Shown one piece after another: positions 9,371 to 20,435 of a DNA stretch of 64,000 bases. The DNA comes from Marinobacter sp. (GTDB taxonomy: Bacteria > Pseudomonadota > Gammaproteobacteria > Pseudomonadales > Oleiphilaceae). A program made the position numbers and the translations under genes. Each line of letters opens with the position of its first letter. Position 1 is the stretch's first letter. The notes under the pieces were generated by a model. It searched no databases. It was not told where the DNA came from and saw only the letters and a list, made by a program, of their open reading frames with translations. The DNA lies in the NCBI GenBank assembly GCA_018402255.1, contig JAGYIS010000010.1, positions 186,001-250,000 on the forward strand. The letters are read 5' to 3'.

Positions 9371-10558
9371 ATGGACGAAACAATACTGGTCGTGAACTGC
9401 GGCAGCTCATCAATCAAACTCGCTCTGTTCAATACCAGCCATCAGAAAACGGCATCGGCACTGGCTGAACGCCTGAACAACCCGGACGCACGTGCCCGCA
9501 TAGACGGTGATGACACTCCGGTATCCCTTCCCTCAAATTCCTCCCATCAGCAAGCCCTGCAGGCGCTGGTGAGCGCATTTGAAGAACGCGGATTAATGAA
9601 CGGCAAGCCGGTTTCGATCGGACACCGGGTTGTACACGGCGGCGAAGCTTTCCGCGAAGCAGCGCTGATCGACGCCCATGCCATTGCGGCAATGGAAGAC
9701 TGCGCGCCGTTGGCACCATTGCACAACCCCGTCAATCTGATTGGCATTGAAGCCACCAGAACGCTATTCCCGGACAGCCCGCAGATTGCCGTATTTGACA
9801 CCGCCTTCCATCAGACCCTGCCACCTCGGGCCTATCGCTATGCCCTGCCCGAACAATTCTACCGGGACTGGGCGGTACGCCGTTACGGTTTCCACGGCAC
9901 CAGCCACTATTTCATGGTTGAAGAAGCTGCACGCAGGCTGAACAGAACACCCGCGACCACCTCCATCATCTCCGCTCACCTCGGCAACGGTTGCAGTATT
10001 ACCGCCATTGAAGACGGTATCAGCAAAGACACCAGCATGGGCCTTACGCCGCTGGAAGGTCTGGTCATGGGTACACGGAGCGGTGATGTCGATCCCGGGT
10101 TGTTCGATTACCTGGCCAGCCGCGGCGTCAGTGCCAGCGAAACCCACCGGGTGCTTAACCAGGAAAGCGGCTTGCTCGGGCTGTCAGGCCAGACCAACGA
10201 CATGCGTTCGCTGTGTGAACTGGCGGATCATGGCCACGAACCGTCGACGTTGGCGATCGATGTGTTCTGCTATCGCCTGGCAAAATACGTTGGCGCCATG
10301 ATGGCATCGCTTAACAAACTCGACGCACTGGTCTTCACCGGCGGCATCGGTGAAAACAGCGCACGGGTCAGAGCCCAGACTATTCAACACCTTAAACTGC
10401 TGGGCTTTACGCTCGATGCAGAACTGAACACTCACCACGGTCAGGTCAGTGAAGGTCATATCAGTGACGCGGATTCCCGATTCCCGGTGCTTGTCATTCC
10501 AACCAACGAAGAGTTGGTCATCGCCAGGGAAGCGAGCCGGCTGGCCAACGTAAACTGA
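9371..10558 (+). CDS. ackA: Acetate kinase
   Basis: A 395-residue acetate kinase (ATP + acetate to ADP + acetyl phosphate), a normal length. The N-terminal signature is VVNCGSSSIKLALF. The middle has GHRVVHGGE, FDTAFHQTLPP, RRYGFHGTSH (catalytic His region) and HLGNGCSI. TSMGLTPLEGLVMGTRSGDVDPG and FTGGIGENS follow. It precedes pta by 28 bases, so the pair interconverts acetyl-CoA and acetate through acetyl phosphate. The gap to the upstream signalling gene is 21 bases, so read-through is possible. Confidence 0.96.
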   Translation: MDETILVVNCGSSSIKLALFNTSHQKTASALAERLNNPDARARIDGDDTPVSLPSNSSHQQALQALVSAFEERGLMNGKPVSIGHRVVHGGEAFREAALIDAHAIAAMEDCAPLAPLHNPVNLIGIEATRTLFPDSPQIAVFDTAFHQTLPPRAYRYALPEQFYRDWAVRRYGFHGTSHYFMVEEAARRLNRTPATTSIISAHLGNGCSITAIEDGISKDTSMGLTPLEGLVMGTRSGDVDPGLFDYLASRGVSASETHRVLNQESGLLGLSGQTNDMRSLCELADHGHEPSTLAIDVFCYRLAKYVGAMMASLNKLDALVFTGGIGENSARVRAQTIQHLKLLGFTLDAELNTHHGQVSEGHISDADSRFPVLVIPTNEELVIAREASRLANVN

Positions 10559-10586
10559 ACCTCCAAGGAAGAAACCGGAACCAATC

Positions 10587-12741
10587 ATGGCAAAAAGTCT
10601 ATTTATCGCACCAACTTCACTCGACTCAGGCCTGACCTCGGTCTGCCTTGGTCTGCTCAGGGCCCTCGAGCGCGAGGGCGTGAGCGTTGGCTTCTACAAA
10701 CCCTTCAGCCAATCGGTTCACCGGGGCGAAGCCCTGCATAATGAAGGCAAGGATTCGTCAGTTGAGTTCGTCAGGGCGCGCAGTCACCTGCAGACGCCCA
10801 GACCCCATCCCGTTGAAGAGTGCCCAACAGCAACTCAATCAGGGCAAAGGCGACCTGCTGCTTGAAACCATCGTGGGCGAATACCAGAAAGTCGCCAAAG
10901 ACTTCGATGTCGTCATTATCGAGGGCCTGGTGCCCGATCGCACTGAAGCCTACATTGCCAGACTGAATGTCGAAGTGGCTCGTAATCTTGGCTCAGACGT
11001 TATTCTGGTCAGCACACCCAGAGCCTGCACCGCCCGTGAAATTGATGAGGAACTGGACTTTTCTGCACGCCTGTTCGCAGCACCATCAGACCCGGACGTT
11101 ATTGCCGTGATCCTGAACAAGGTCGGCGAGCCGGAAAAATCCGGGATGGCGCTTGATCACCAACCTGGCCATCAAAGCCCGACCATCGATTACCGGGAAT
11201 CCTGCAGCGTATTCCGCTCCAAGCGCTTCCACCTGCTGGCCCAGATACCCTGGCAACCGCAGCTCCTGGCGCCACGGGTGTCGGACGTTGCCAGAGAACT
11301 CAAGGTGGACGTACTCCATGAGGGCCAGATGCAGTCCCGTCGTATTCAGCGCGTGTCTGTCTGCGCCCGCACCATTCGCAACATGACCGATACCCTGAAG
11401 CCTGGCACCTTGATGGTAACGCCAGGAGATCGCGAGGACATTGTCGTCACGACCGCCGTCGCTGCCCTGAACGGTGTCCCACTCGCCGGCCTGATGCTGA
11501 CCGGGGGCATGCTGCCGGACGAGCGGGTGATCGAGCTGTGCAGGCGCGCCCTGGGCACGGGCTTGCCGGTCCTTAGCTCGAACACCAACACCTATGAAAC
11601 CGCCCATATGCTGGCCAACCTCTCGGCCACGATACCCATTGATGATCCGGAACGGGTCGAACAAGCCATGGAGTCGGTTGCGACCCGAATTGACACCGGC
11701 TGGCTGCAGGAGCACCTGAAAGTACAACGTCAGAACCGCCTATCACCGCCGGCGTTCCGCTATCGATTGTCTGAGCGGGCCCGTGCAGCGGACAAACGCA
11801 TCGTGTTGCCTGAGGGCAGCGAGCCAAGAACAGTTCAGGCTGCGATCATCTGCCATCAGCGCAATCTGGCCCGATGCGTCCTGATCGGAAACCCCGGCGA
11901 GATACAGTCGGTGGCAAATTCCCAGGGCGTCGAACTGCCTGACGATCTTGAAATTCTGGACCCGCAATCTGTCAGAGACCGTTACATCGCACCGATGGTG
12001 GAGTTGCGCAAACACAAAGGCCTGACCCACGATCAGGCCGAAGCCATGCTGGAAGACAACGTTGTGTTGGGCACCATGATGGTCGCCATGGATGAAGCAG
12101 ACGGACTGGTTTCCGGAGCCATCCATACCACCGCCAATACGGTGAGGCCGGCCCTTCAGCTGATCAAGACCCACGACGGCGCAAAAGTGGTGTCGTCGGT
12201 CTTCTTCATGCTTCTGCCGCAACAGGTGCTGGTATACGGCGACTGTGCCATCAACCCGGATCCGAATGCGGAAGAACTGGCAGACATCGCCATCCAGAGC
12301 GCCGAGTCAGCAGAGGCGTTCGGCATTGAACCTGTCGTCGCGATGATCAGCTACAGCACCGGCGAATCCGGCACAGGCGTTGATGTTGACAAGGTGCGTG
12401 AAGCCACCAGAATCGCTCGTGAGAGACGCCCGGATCTACTGATTGACGGACCTTTGCAATACGATGCTGCCGCCATAGAAAGCGTAGGCCGTGCCAAAGC
12501 GCCTGACAGCAAGGTGGCAGGCAAGGCTACCGTATTCGTGTTCCCTGACCTGAACACCGGTAACACCACCTACAAAGCCGTGCAACGCAGTGCCAACGTG
12601 GTCAGCGTCGGACCGATGCTGCAAGGCTTGAGAAAACCGGTAAACGACTTGTCACGGGGCGCACTGGTCGAAGACATCGTCTTCACCATTGCTCTGACTG
12701 CCGTTCAGGCCCGGCAAGTGGAGAATGCAGGGGTGGCGTAA
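10587..12741 (+). pseudogene. pta: Phosphate acetyltransferase, frameshifted as sequenced
   Basis: Long-form Pta (acetyl-CoA + phosphate to acetyl phosphate + CoA): an N-terminal P-loop-like regulatory domain (SLFIAPTSLDSGLTSVCLGL), a DRTGG-type middle domain, and a C-terminal catalytic domain with LPEGSEPRT, DGLVSGAIHTTANTVRPALQ and YSTGESGTG. The frame breaks at CCC 10797-10799. Removing one C joins HLQTP to DPIPLKSAQQQ and gives 717 residues, the usual size. Near 11148-11190 the frame reads DHQPGHQS, while the alternative frame reads ITNLAIKA, so a compensating pair of indels is possible there too. It is translationally close to ackA. Confidence 0.9.
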
Positions 12742-12778
12742 CAGCCACACCCTGAATACTGGAGGCGGGGCCCGGCGA

Positions 12779-14194
12779 TCAGCGTTTGACGCTTTTCTGC
12801 CGGGTTTTCCGGACCGTTCGGCCTTTCTTGATATCGTTGTCTTTCTTGACCTTCTGGCGCGGCGTCATGCGGTCGACTTTGGCCGCAAACGGGTTCTCGC
12901 CAGATTTGAACTCAAACCGGATCGGTGAACCCACAACCTTTAGCACCTTGCGGAAGGTATTTTCCAGATAGCGCTTGTAGGCACCCGGCAACGAATCCAC
13001 CTGGTTACCGTGCACCACCACCACCGGGGGATTTGAGCCACCCTGATGGGCGTACCGTAACTTGATGCGACGACCATGCACCATCGGTGGCTGATGCTGA
13101 GCCACCGCATCCTGCAGAATTGCAGTCAGCCGGTTGGTTGGCCACTTCGACATCGCCGACTCATAACATGCCTGCACTGACTCATACATTGAGCCAACAC
13201 CGGTGCCATGCAGCGCGGAAATATAATATTTATCCGCATAATCCAGAAAATCGAGACGGCGACCCACCTGCTCTTTGACCTTCGCGCGATCTTCCGGATC
13301 CATGCCATCCCACTTATTGATGGCGATCACCAAAGACCGGCCGGCATCCAGCACAAAGCCGATCAGGTGTAGATCCTGATCCACAAGACCGTCGCGCGCA
13401 TCAATCACGAGAATCACTACGTGGGCATCATCAATCGCCTGCAAGGTCTTGATGATCGAGAACTTCTCGACCACTTCGTGAACGTTTTTGCGGCGGCGAA
13501 CACCCGCTGTATCGATCAGGGTGTACTGATGGCCGTGCCGTTCATAAGGAATATAAACGCTGTCGCGCGTTGTCCCTGGCATGTCATAGACCACCACCCG
13601 GTCCTCACCCAGCATCCGGTTGACCAGTGTGGATTTGCCAACATTCGGACGACCGACAACCCCAATGCGAATGCCCGGATACCGATCAGCACGATCCTGC
13701 TCTTCAAGATCCTCGGGTAACAGTATTTCCAGCATCGACTTGATGCCGCGGTTGTGCGAGGCCGCAATCTGAAAGGTTTTCCTGTAACCAAGCGAATGGA
13801 AATCTGCCGCAGCTATATCCGGATCCTGACCATCCGTTTTATTGACCACCAGATGCGCCTGCTTACCAGAGCGCCGAAGGTGATCGGCAATCATTTCATC
13901 ACCGGCGGTCAAGCCGGAGCGGCCATCAACGATAAACAGGACGATGTCTGCCTCTTCCACCGCTTGCATCGATTGGCGTGCCATTTCGGCATCCAGTCCG
14001 ACTTCATCACCGGTCAGACCACCGGTGTCGATCACAATGAACTTACGCCCCTCGTAATGGCCCTCGCCGTACTTACGGTCGCGGGTCAAACCCGGAAAAT
14101 CCGCGACCAGGGCATCGCGGGAGCGGGTCATCTGATTGAAAAGCGTGGACTTACCGACATTCGGGCGTCCGACCAGGGCAATAACTGGGGTCAT
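12779..14194 (-). CDS. der: Ribosome biogenesis GTPase Der (EngA)
   Basis: A 471-residue GTPase with the two tandem G domains unique to Der, followed by a KH-like domain. G1 motifs GRPNVGKST occur at residues 8-16 and again near 185. DTGGL and DTAGV are the G3 motifs. NKTDG and NKWDG are the G4 motifs. A basic C-terminal tail ends the protein. It acts on late 50S ribosome assembly. It is the last gene of the minus-strand run from trmJ, separated from bamB by a hairpin terminator, so it may have its own promoter. Confidence 0.96.
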   Translation of the reverse strand: MTPVIALVGRPNVGKSTLFNQMTRSRDALVADFPGLTRDRKYGEGHYEGRKFIVIDTGGLTGDEVGLDAEMARQSMQAVEEADIVLFIVDGRSGLTAGDEMIADHLRRSGKQAHLVVNKTDGQDPDIAAADFHSLGYRKTFQIAASHNRGIKSMLEILLPEDLEEQDRADRYPGIRIGVVGRPNVGKSTLVNRMLGEDRVVVYDMPGTTRDSVYIPYERHGHQYTLIDTAGVRRRKNVHEVVEKFSIIKTLQAIDDAHVVILVIDARDGLVDQDLHLIGFVLDAGRSLVIAINKWDGMDPEDRAKVKEQVGRRLDFLDYADKYYISALHGTGVGSMYESVQACYESAMSKWPTNRLTAILQDAVAQHQPPMVHGRRIKLRYAHQGGSNPPVVVVHGNQVDSLPGAYKRYLENTFRKVLKVVGSPIRFEFKSGENPFAAKVDRMTPRQKVKKDNDIKKGRTVRKTRQKSVKR

Positions 14195-14220
14195 AATATT
14201 CTGCTATGTAAAAGGTCAAA

Positions 14221-14240
14221 AGCCCGGCTAAGGCCGGGCT
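14221..14240 (-). terminator. Terminator downstream of bamB
   Basis: AGCCCGGC (14221-14228) and GCCGGGCT (14233-14240) form an 8-bp perfect stem with a 4-base loop. TTTTG follows on the minus strand. It separates bamB from der. Confidence 0.7.
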
Positions 14241-14259
14241 GATCAGTAAGTTGGCGGTA

Positions 14260-15426
14260 TTACTTGTCGGTTTCCAGAGTATAGACAGTCATGCGCCCGC
14301 CATTTCCATATACCAGCAGGTTACCACCTTCCAGAATTTGAACCGGTACGCGGATACCGTCACTGTCGATTTCAATCTGTCCCTCAAGACTGCCATCATT
14401 CAACGACAAAGCATGGAGGTAGCCTTCGAAATCACCGGTCACCAGGTGATCGCCGGCCACGACAGGTTGCGTCAACTGGCGCCAGGACAAACGATCCTGC
14501 AGCCAGAGTTCCCGACGGTCACTCCCCCGGTAAGCAACGACATCGCCGTTAGCCTGAGCCAGAAAAATGTTGCCGGCACCAATGCTTGGCGAGTAAAAGC
14601 TGGACGCCCGACGGCTCCAGATTTCCTGACCAGAGCGGATATCAATCAGCGCAAGCTTACCCTGATAGCCTGCTACCATAATCGCGGATTCCAGCACCAC
14701 AGGCTGGCCTCCGATATCCACCAGGCGCTCGAGTTCTGTGCGGCCCTGGGGCTGCCCAACTTCGTATTGCCATACCGGCTGGCCGGCATCCGCCGTCAAG
14801 GCAATCACTCTGCCGTTGGCAAACGAAGCAATAACCACATCGCCACCTACCAGAGGTATCGACGCCGTTCGCATCGACAATACCGGAACCTGGCCATCAT
14901 ACTGCCAGCGGCGTTCGCCATTACTGGCATCAAAACCGATAACCCGGCCATCCGTCGTCTGGGTAACCACCAGGGCGCCGTTTGACTGCGGTGCCGCCAA
15001 CGCTTCGGTCGGTAAAGACGACCGCCAAAGCTCCTCACTGGTCTCGCGAGACAATGCAACGAGTTCGGCGTCACGGGTGACGTAATACAGCTGGCTATTA
15101 TCGCCACCAACACCGGCAAAAATCCGGTCTTTCGATCTGCGCTGCCAGAGCGCTTTGCCGTTGCCCGGCTCTACCGCCACCAACAAACCGTCAGCGGATG
15201 CCGCATAGATGGCATCACCGGTGTACAGAGGTGCAAGATGGAGGAACTGACCATCATGCCCCTTGCCAACCGACATCGTCCACACACGCTTGAACTCTAC
15301 CGTTGCCTCAATCTCCGGCACCGGTACCGGCTGCTCGAATGTGTCATTGCTGCTGCAACCGACAATCAGGGCCAGCAGTAACGAGGCTAACGGAAACCTG
15401 ACGAACCTGTTGCGAACAACCCGCAT
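14260..15426 (-). CDS. bamB: Outer membrane assembly lipoprotein BamB
   Basis: A 388-residue lipoprotein of the Bam complex that inserts beta-barrel proteins into the outer membrane. The N-terminal signal ends in a lipobox (LALIVGCSS, Cys near residue 24). The rest is an eight-bladed PQQ-type propeller with repeated segments such as VAVEPGNGKALWQ, IGFDASNGERRWQ and ALIDIRSGQEIWSR. Length and fold match BamB. Its ATG overlaps the stop of the upstream yfgM-like gene by one base, the usual arrangement upstream of der. Confidence 0.94.
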   Translation of the reverse strand: MRVVRNRFVRFPLASLLLALIVGCSSNDTFEQPVPVPEIEATVEFKRVWTMSVGKGHDGQFLHLAPLYTGDAIYAASADGLLVAVEPGNGKALWQRRSKDRIFAGVGGDNSQLYYVTRDAELVALSRETSEELWRSSLPTEALAAPQSNGALVVTQTTDGRVIGFDASNGERRWQYDGQVPVLSMRTASIPLVGGDVVIASFANGRVIALTADAGQPVWQYEVGQPQGRTELERLVDIGGQPVVLESAIMVAGYQGKLALIDIRSGQEIWSRRASSFYSPSIGAGNIFLAQANGDVVAYRGSDRRELWLQDRLSWRQLTQPVVAGDHLVTGDFEGYLHALSLNDGSLEGQIEIDSDGIRVPVQILEGGNLLVYGNGGRMTVYTLETDK

Positions 15427-16082
15427 CAGGCTCCCTCCCCGACGCCAAGGTCAGACAATTTCAGCTCCAGAATGCCACTGCGACCCTGCTGGTTTTGCTC
15501 ACGGGCCGCCAGATAGGCCTCACGGGCCCCATCTGCGTCACCTTGAGCCAGCAAGACATCACCGCGCAGTTCTGAAAAAATGCCCGCAAATGCATCAGAG
15601 CTACCCGCTCCGTCGATCGTGGCCAGAGCGTCGTCATACTGCTCAGCGGCGAACTGGGCCCGCGCCAACCGATTGCGGACCACCAGACTCAACGCCGGGT
15701 AATCCGATGCTTTCTCGAGCGCCCATTGCAAGGTGTCAATGGCGCCTTCAGCGTTGCTGTCCAACAACATTTGCTGGTTAGCAAGTACCAGATTGCCATA
15801 GATCGCGTAGGCACTTTTGCCATGATCTTCGCGAAGCGTCTGGGCTACAAATGCAACGGTCTCACCGGCATCGTCGTCACTGTCGTCAGCAAAGGCATTC
15901 AGCAAAGTCGCAAACTGATTAGCCGCCTCTGCACGTTGCTGCTCCAGATTGGACTGCCAGGCTTGCCAGCCAAACACGATCGCCAGGGCGGCACCGATAC
16001 CAATCAGCAGAGAACTGCCGTTTTTCTTCCACCAGTCTTTTATCGCCTGGACCTGTTCCTCTTCGCTGCGCAACTCAGCCAT
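15426..16082 (-). CDS. YfgM-like tetratricopeptide periplasmic chaperone
   Basis: A 218-residue protein with a cytoplasmic N-terminus (MAELRSEEEQVQAIKDWWKKNG), one membrane helix at about residues 23-42 and a periplasmic TPR-like C-terminal domain. This is the YfgM architecture. In E. coli YfgM associates with PpiD and the SecYEG translocon. It lies between hisS and bamB, as in other gammaproteobacteria. It overlaps bamB by one base. Confidence 0.9.
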   Translation of the reverse strand: MAELRSEEEQVQAIKDWWKKNGSSLLIGIGAALAIVFGWQAWQSNLEQQRAEAANQFATLLNAFADDSDDDAGETVAFVAQTLREDHGKSAYAIYGNLVLANQQMLLDSNAEGAIDTLQWALEKASDYPALSLVVRNRLARAQFAAEQYDDALATIDGAGSSDAFAGIFSELRGDVLLAQGDADGAREAYLAAREQNQQGRSGILELKLSDLGVGEGA

Positions 16083-16129
16083 GTAAACTCCTGTTGATCG
16101 AAATTGTCACTGTTCTTGTAAAACGTCGG

Positions 16130-17404
16130 TTAAAGCTTGTCAGTCAGTACCTGAACCAGTTCTGCTCGCGCCACATCCAGCTGTGGCTGATCGTCACGAA
16201 GCGGCTTCAAGCCAACGTTCCCGCTGGCCAATTCGTTCTCACCCAGAATAACGGCATAACGGGCGCCGCTGCGATCCGCTTTTTTCATCTGGCTTTTGAA
16301 ACTGCCGCCACCGCAATGAGCAACCACCACTTTGCCGGGAAGCCCGTTACGCAACTCTTCGGCAATGGCCATCGAAGCCGATATTGCCATCTCGCCCATG
16401 GCCGTGACATAAACGTCGGCATCGTTGTTCACATGCGCGGGAACAAGACCGAGCGTTTCCAGCAAGAGGATCAGGCGTTCAAGACCCATCGCGAAGCCGA
16501 CGGCATCGGTAGGCTTACCGCCCAACTGTTCTACCAGCCCATCGTAGCGACCGCCGGCACAGACGGTTCCCTGTGCGCCCAGGCTGTCGGTGATCCACTC
16601 AAACACCGTTTTACCGTAGTAATCCAGCCCGCGAACCAGCGCCGGATTGACCGAATAGGTCACGCCCGCCGCATCCAGAAGCGCCTTCAGCTGCTCAAAA
16701 TGAGCGCGCGAGGCTTCATCCAGGTAATCGTCAAGACTTGGAGCACCTTCAAGCAGTTTACGGGTATCAGGGTTTTTGCTGTCGAGAATGCGCAGGGGAT
16801 TGGATGACAACCGACGTTTACTGTCCTCGTCCAGTTGATCCCGATACTGATCCAGATAATCGACCAGCGCCTGCCGGTAAACTTTGCGCGCTTCACTGGT
16901 TCCGATGGAGTTAATCTCAAGGCGCGTGTGCCCATCAAGTCCGAACGCAGACCACAGCCGGGCAGTCAGTATCAGTAGTTCTGCATCAATATCCGGGCCG
17001 GCCATGCCAAAGCACTCCACCCCGATCTGATGAAACTGGCGATATCGCCCTTTCTGGGGACGTTCGTGCCGAAACATCGGGCCGGTATACCATAGCCGGC
17101 GGGTTTGATTAAACAGCAGGCCATGCTCTTCTGCAGCCCGAACACAGCCGGCTGTGCCTTCCGGGCGCAGAGTCAGGCTGTCGCCATTCCGGTCATCGAA
17201 GGTGTACATTTCTTTTTCAACGATATCGGTAACCTCACCGATCGACCGTTTGAACAGATCGGTGCTCTCAACCACCGGCATGCGGATTTCCTGATAGCCG
17301 TACTGCCCGAGCACACGGCGAATCGTCGATTCCACGTACTGCCAGACGGGAGTCTGCTCCGGCAGAATGTCATTCATTCCGCGAATTGCCTGAATCTTAG
17401 CCAA
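16130..17404 (-). CDS. hisS: Histidyl-tRNA synthetase
   Basis: A 424-residue class II synthetase. Motif 2 appears as [19 protein letters not shown]. The HisA and HisB signatures are [15 protein letters not shown] and [14 protein letters not shown]. The C-terminal anticodon-binding domain ends the protein. The start that gives the conserved [11 protein letters not shown] is TTG, not ATG, with AGGG about 9 bases upstream. The next ATG would remove nine conserved residues. This is an uncommon start codon for an essential gene, or a base-call error. Confidence 0.95.
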   Translation of the reverse strand: MAKIQAIRGMNDILPEQTPVWQYVESTIRRVLGQYGYQEIRMPVVESTDLFKRSIGEVTDIVEKEMYTFDDRNGDSLTLRPEGTAGCVRAAEEHGLLFNQTRRLWYTGPMFRHERPQKGRYRQFHQIGVECFGMAGPDIDAELLILTARLWSAFGLDGHTRLEINSIGTSEARKVYRQALVDYLDQYRDQLDEDSKRRLSSNPLRILDSKNPDTRKLLEGAPSLDDYLDEASRAHFEQLKALLDAAGVTYSVNPALVRGLDYYGKTVFEWITDSLGAQGTVCAGGRYDGLVEQLGGKPTDAVGFAMGLERLILLLETLGLVPAHVNNDADVYVTAMGEMAISASMAIAEELRNGLPGKVVVAHCGGGSFKSQMKKADRSGARYAVILGENELASGNVGLKPLRDDQPQLDVARAELVQVLTDKL

Positions 17405-17448
17405 GTTAAAACCCTGATACTGTGTTAAATGAATTGCTGCAGAAACCG

Positions 17449-18564
17449 TCAGTCAGTGGAGCGCGCAATCACCGATTGTTCTTGCTCCTGGCGCTTCGCC
17501 ACCTCATCGCGGATAAGACGTTCAAGGTCGTCGGTCAGTGTCGCGTTGACCAGCTTCTGATTTGGCTTGCCGGCCAGATAGAAAAGGTTCTTCGGACTAC
17601 CACCGGTCAGGCCGATGTCGGCTTCTTTCGCCTCTCCCGGGCCGTTAACAATGCATCCGATGATGGCGACATCCAGAGGTGTGTTGACATCCTCCAGACG
17701 TTCTTCCAGGTCATTCATGGTCTGGATAACATCAAAGTTCTGGCGGGAGCAGCTTGGACAGGCAATGAAATTAATACCCCGGCTGCGCAAACGCAGGCTT
17801 TTCAGGATATCGAAACCGACCTTGATTTCCTGAACCGGGTCGGCAGCCAGGGAGACCCGGATGGTATCGCCGATGCCGTCCATCAGCAGCATGCCCAGGC
17901 CGATAGACGACTTGACCGTACCGGACCGGAAGCCACCAGCCTCGGTAATCCCGAGGTGAAGCGGCTGTTCAATCTGGGACGCGATCTGGCGATAGGCGGC
18001 GACTGTCATGAAAACATCGGAAGCCTTGAGACTGACCTTGAAGTTCTGGAAGTCATGGCGATCCAGAATATCGATGTGCCTCATGGCTGATTCAACCAGA
18101 GCCTCCGGGGTTGGCTCGCCGTACTTGCGCTGCAGGCTCTTCTCAAGAGACCCGGCATTAACGCCGATCCTGATCGGAATATTGCGGTCTCGGGCAGCAC
18201 TGATAACGGCACTCACACGGTCATCCCGACCAATATTGCCAGGGTTGATACGCAAGCAGTCGACGCCAAGCTCGGCCACACGCAGTGCGATCTTGTGGTC
18301 AAAATGGATGTCGGCAACCAGCGGCAAAGATACCCGGTCACGAATCTGGCCAAAGGCCTCAGCCGCCTCCATCGAGGGCACTGACACCCGCACAATATCT
18401 GCTCCTGCCTCTTGCAACGCAGCAATCTGGCCGACCGTAGCGTCAACATCGCAGGTATTGGTGTTGGTCATACTCTGCACGGCAATCGGTGCATCGCCAC
18501 CAACCGGGACGTTGCCCACCATAATCTGACGGGATTTTCGTCTTTTAATCGGGGATTCATGTTT
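17449..18564 (-). CDS. ispG: (E)-4-hydroxy-3-methylbut-2-enyl-diphosphate synthase
   Basis: About 372 residues. IspG converts MEcPP to HMBPP in the MEP isoprenoid pathway using a [4Fe-4S] cluster. The N-terminal TIM-barrel begins [16 protein letters not shown] and contains [11 protein letters not shown]. Cluster ligands are seen in ACPSCSR and [11 protein letters not shown], followed by ADIGLTGG. Length matches the bacterial form. The initiator ATG covers 18567-18565, so the coding region begins at 18567; the second residue is a Lys. It lies between rodZ and hisS in the conserved order. Confidence 0.95.
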   Translation of the reverse strand, partial: KHESPIKRRKSRQIMVGNVPVGGDAPIAVQSMTNTNTCDVDATVGQIAALQEAGADIVRVSVPSMEAAEAFGQIRDRVSLPLVADIHFDHKIALRVAELGVDCLRINPGNIGRDDRVSAVISAARDRNIPIRIGVNAGSLEKSLQRKYGEPTPEALVESAMRHIDILDRHDFQNFKVSLKASDVFMTVAAYRQIASQIEQPLHLGITEAGGFRSGTVKSSIGLGMLLMDGIGDTIRVSLAADPVQEIKVGFDILKSLRLRSRGINFIACPSCSRQNFDVIQTMNDLEERLEDVNTPLDVAIIGCIVNGPGEAKEADIGLTGGSPKNLFYLAGKPNQKLVNATLTDDLERLIRDEVAKRQEQEQSVIARSTD

Positions 18565-18601
18565 CATGTGCTGGGACCAATCGTTTATCCGGGCATTCGG
18601 C

Positions 18602-19603
18602 TTAAAGTTCGAGAGTAAATTCTGACCGGTTATTTACAACGCGCAAATCACCCACATTCAGAGCTTCTCCCTGGAATCGAATAGACTCAACGGCACTGAC
18701 GGCACCAACCACAATTCGCAGTGGCGCCTCACCGCTGACATCCAACTGGTCACCGCTACGACGCAACGAACTGGCTAACCGGTTGCCGGCGGCGTCAGTG
18801 ACCTGAATCCAGCAATCGTCAGAGAAGGACATTTGCAGTCTCGCTTGTGTCGGCTCGCTCGAGCCCGGAAGCTGCGCTGCCTCCTGCAAAGCGGGTTCAG
18901 TTGTCTGAGCTACCATAGGCATCTGATCATCTGGCACGCCATCTGAGGCATTCTCCTGAGGAAGATCCGGCTCCTCCTGCGGCACAACCTCTGCCGTTAC
19001 TGTATCCGTCGCGGAACTGGCAGGTTCCACAACCTCTTCAAGGCGAGTGGGCTCAGTTTCATCCTGCGATGGCTCCAGCCGGTCAGTTTCCTGCGCCTGA
19101 AGATCAGAAGCTTCGACCTCTTCGGAAGATGCCGACGTGTCAGTTGTGCTCTCGCTGGCTGGAGATGGCACAGAATCGGCCTCCCGCCCGGCAAGGTAAC
19201 CCACAACCAGATAAGCAGTGACTGCGACAATGACAAGAACAATCAACAGCTTGGCAATTTGTCGTTTGCGGCGTTTTGTCCGCTCGATGGTTACCAGTGG
19301 ACTGGCCTGCTGATCCAACTCTTTCTGTTGGCGAACGGGCTCCAGTTCCCGGTTCAGATCGGCTATCACGGCATCTGCATCAAGACCAACTTGACGAGCG
19401 TAGGTGCGAACATAGCCTTTGAGAAAAAGCTCGGTGTCGATTTTGCTGTAATCACCGTTTTCAATGGCCTGAATCACAGACGGTCGTAGGTGTTGCTCAT
19501 CAGCAATTGCGGCTATATCGAGGCCCAGGCGCTCACGCGCAAACCTGAGCTGGTCCCCGACGCTTTCGGTTGTCACCTGATGTGCCTGCTCATCACCGCT
19601 CAT
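18602..19603 (-). CDS. rodZ: Cytoskeleton protein RodZ
   Basis: A 333-residue bitopic membrane protein that links MreB to the cell-wall elongation machinery. An N-terminal HTH (about residues 15-80, [19 protein letters not shown]) is followed by a basic juxtamembrane stretch (ERTKRRKRQ), one membrane helix (about 118-138), a long acidic and Ser/Thr-rich linker, and a C-terminal DUF4115 beta-domain ([15 protein letters not shown]). Its start overlaps the end of pilW by 11 bases, so the two are probably translationally coupled. Confidence 0.92.
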   Translation of the reverse strand: MSGDEQAHQVTTESVGDQLRFARERLGLDIAAIADEQHLRPSVIQAIENGDYSKIDTELFLKGYVRTYARQVGLDADAVIADLNRELEPVRQQKELDQQASPLVTIERTKRRKRQIAKLLIVLVIVAVTAYLVVGYLAGREADSVPSPASESTTDTSASSEEVEASDLQAQETDRLEPSQDETEPTRLEEVVEPASSATDTVTAEVVPQEEPDLPQENASDGVPDDQMPMVAQTTEPALQEAAQLPGSSEPTQARLQMSFSDDCWIQVTDAAGNRLASSLRRSGDQLDVSGEAPLRIVVGAVSAVESIRFQGEALNVGDLRVVNNRSEFTLEL

Positions 19604-20399
19604 TGGCCGTTAACACCCTATATTGCTGGTACTCAACAGAATCAGGATACTCGTTTCTCAGCAGCAACCCCAGACTGACCTCTTGATCGCGGTCATCAAA
19701 ATGGCGAGCGATACGAATACCGGTAAACAGACTTTCCGGCGAGTGGGTCAACCGGGTATTGCGCTGGATCATGGTCTGCAGACGGCTGTAATAACGAGAC
19801 GCGGCTGAATAGTCTTCCATTTCCACCAACACCCGTGACAAAGACAGCAAGGTTCTTGCTTCGCCCCGGGTCAGCTCAACCGCACGTCGATACGCGGCTT
19901 CTGCAGCCTCGAGATTGCCCAGCCGTTCTTCAGTCATCCCCAGATTGTAGAAGACAGCGCCACGCTCCCGGTAAGCAGTATCTCTGGAAGCCACACTGAA
20001 CTGGTTCCGAGCTTCCGAAAAACGGGAGTTGCCATAGAGAAAGGCGCCGTAATAAACACGAGCGCGGGAGTAGCCGCCATCTTCGGCGATCGACCGTTTA
20101 AAACTGCTCTCCGCCAGATCAGGGTCGCCCTCAGCATTATAGACAAGCCCCATGGCTGCCTGCGCTTCCGGGCTGTCTGGCGCGATCTCAAGTGCTCTTT
20201 CGAGGTGATGGCGGGCGCGATCAAGGTTACCCTGACCTATGTAAGCTGTGGCCAACTGAACATAGTTGCTGACCGCTTTATTGCGGTCTGCTTCCCGCGA
20301 AAACCGACTGTCGGTCGTGGTGACACAGCCTGACACCAGCAGGCCAAGTAACAAGACGACTACTGTGAACAGGGGTGACCTTTGTGCTTTTCCTTTCAC
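19593..20399 (-). CDS. pilW: Type IV pilus biogenesis/stability lipoprotein PilW (PilF)
   Basis: A 268-residue lipoprotein with lipobox LLVSGC (Cys near residue 25) followed by about six TPR repeats (for example YIGQGNLDRARHHLERALEIAPDSPEAQ). This is the architecture of PilF/PilW, the outer-membrane pilotin for the PilQ secretin. The start codon is GTG, with AAGGTG just upstream. Position between rlmN and rodZ is conserved. It is the only type IV pilus gene in the window. Confidence 0.9.
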   Translation of the reverse strand: MKGKAQRSPLFTVVVLLLGLLVSGCVTTTDSRFSREADRNKAVSNYVQLATAYIGQGNLDRARHHLERALEIAPDSPEAQAAMGLVYNAEGDPDLAESSFKRSIAEDGGYSRARVYYGAFLYGNSRFSEARNQFSVASRDTAYRERGAVFYNLGMTEERLGNLEAAEAAYRRAVELTRGEARTLLSLSRVLVEMEDYSAASRYYSRLQTMIQRNTRLTHSPESLFTGIRIARHFDDRDQEVSLGLLLRNEYPDSVEYQQYRVLTANER

Positions 20400-20435
20400 G
20401 AAACACCTTACCTTTGTCGCTTCCGGGCGTCCATA

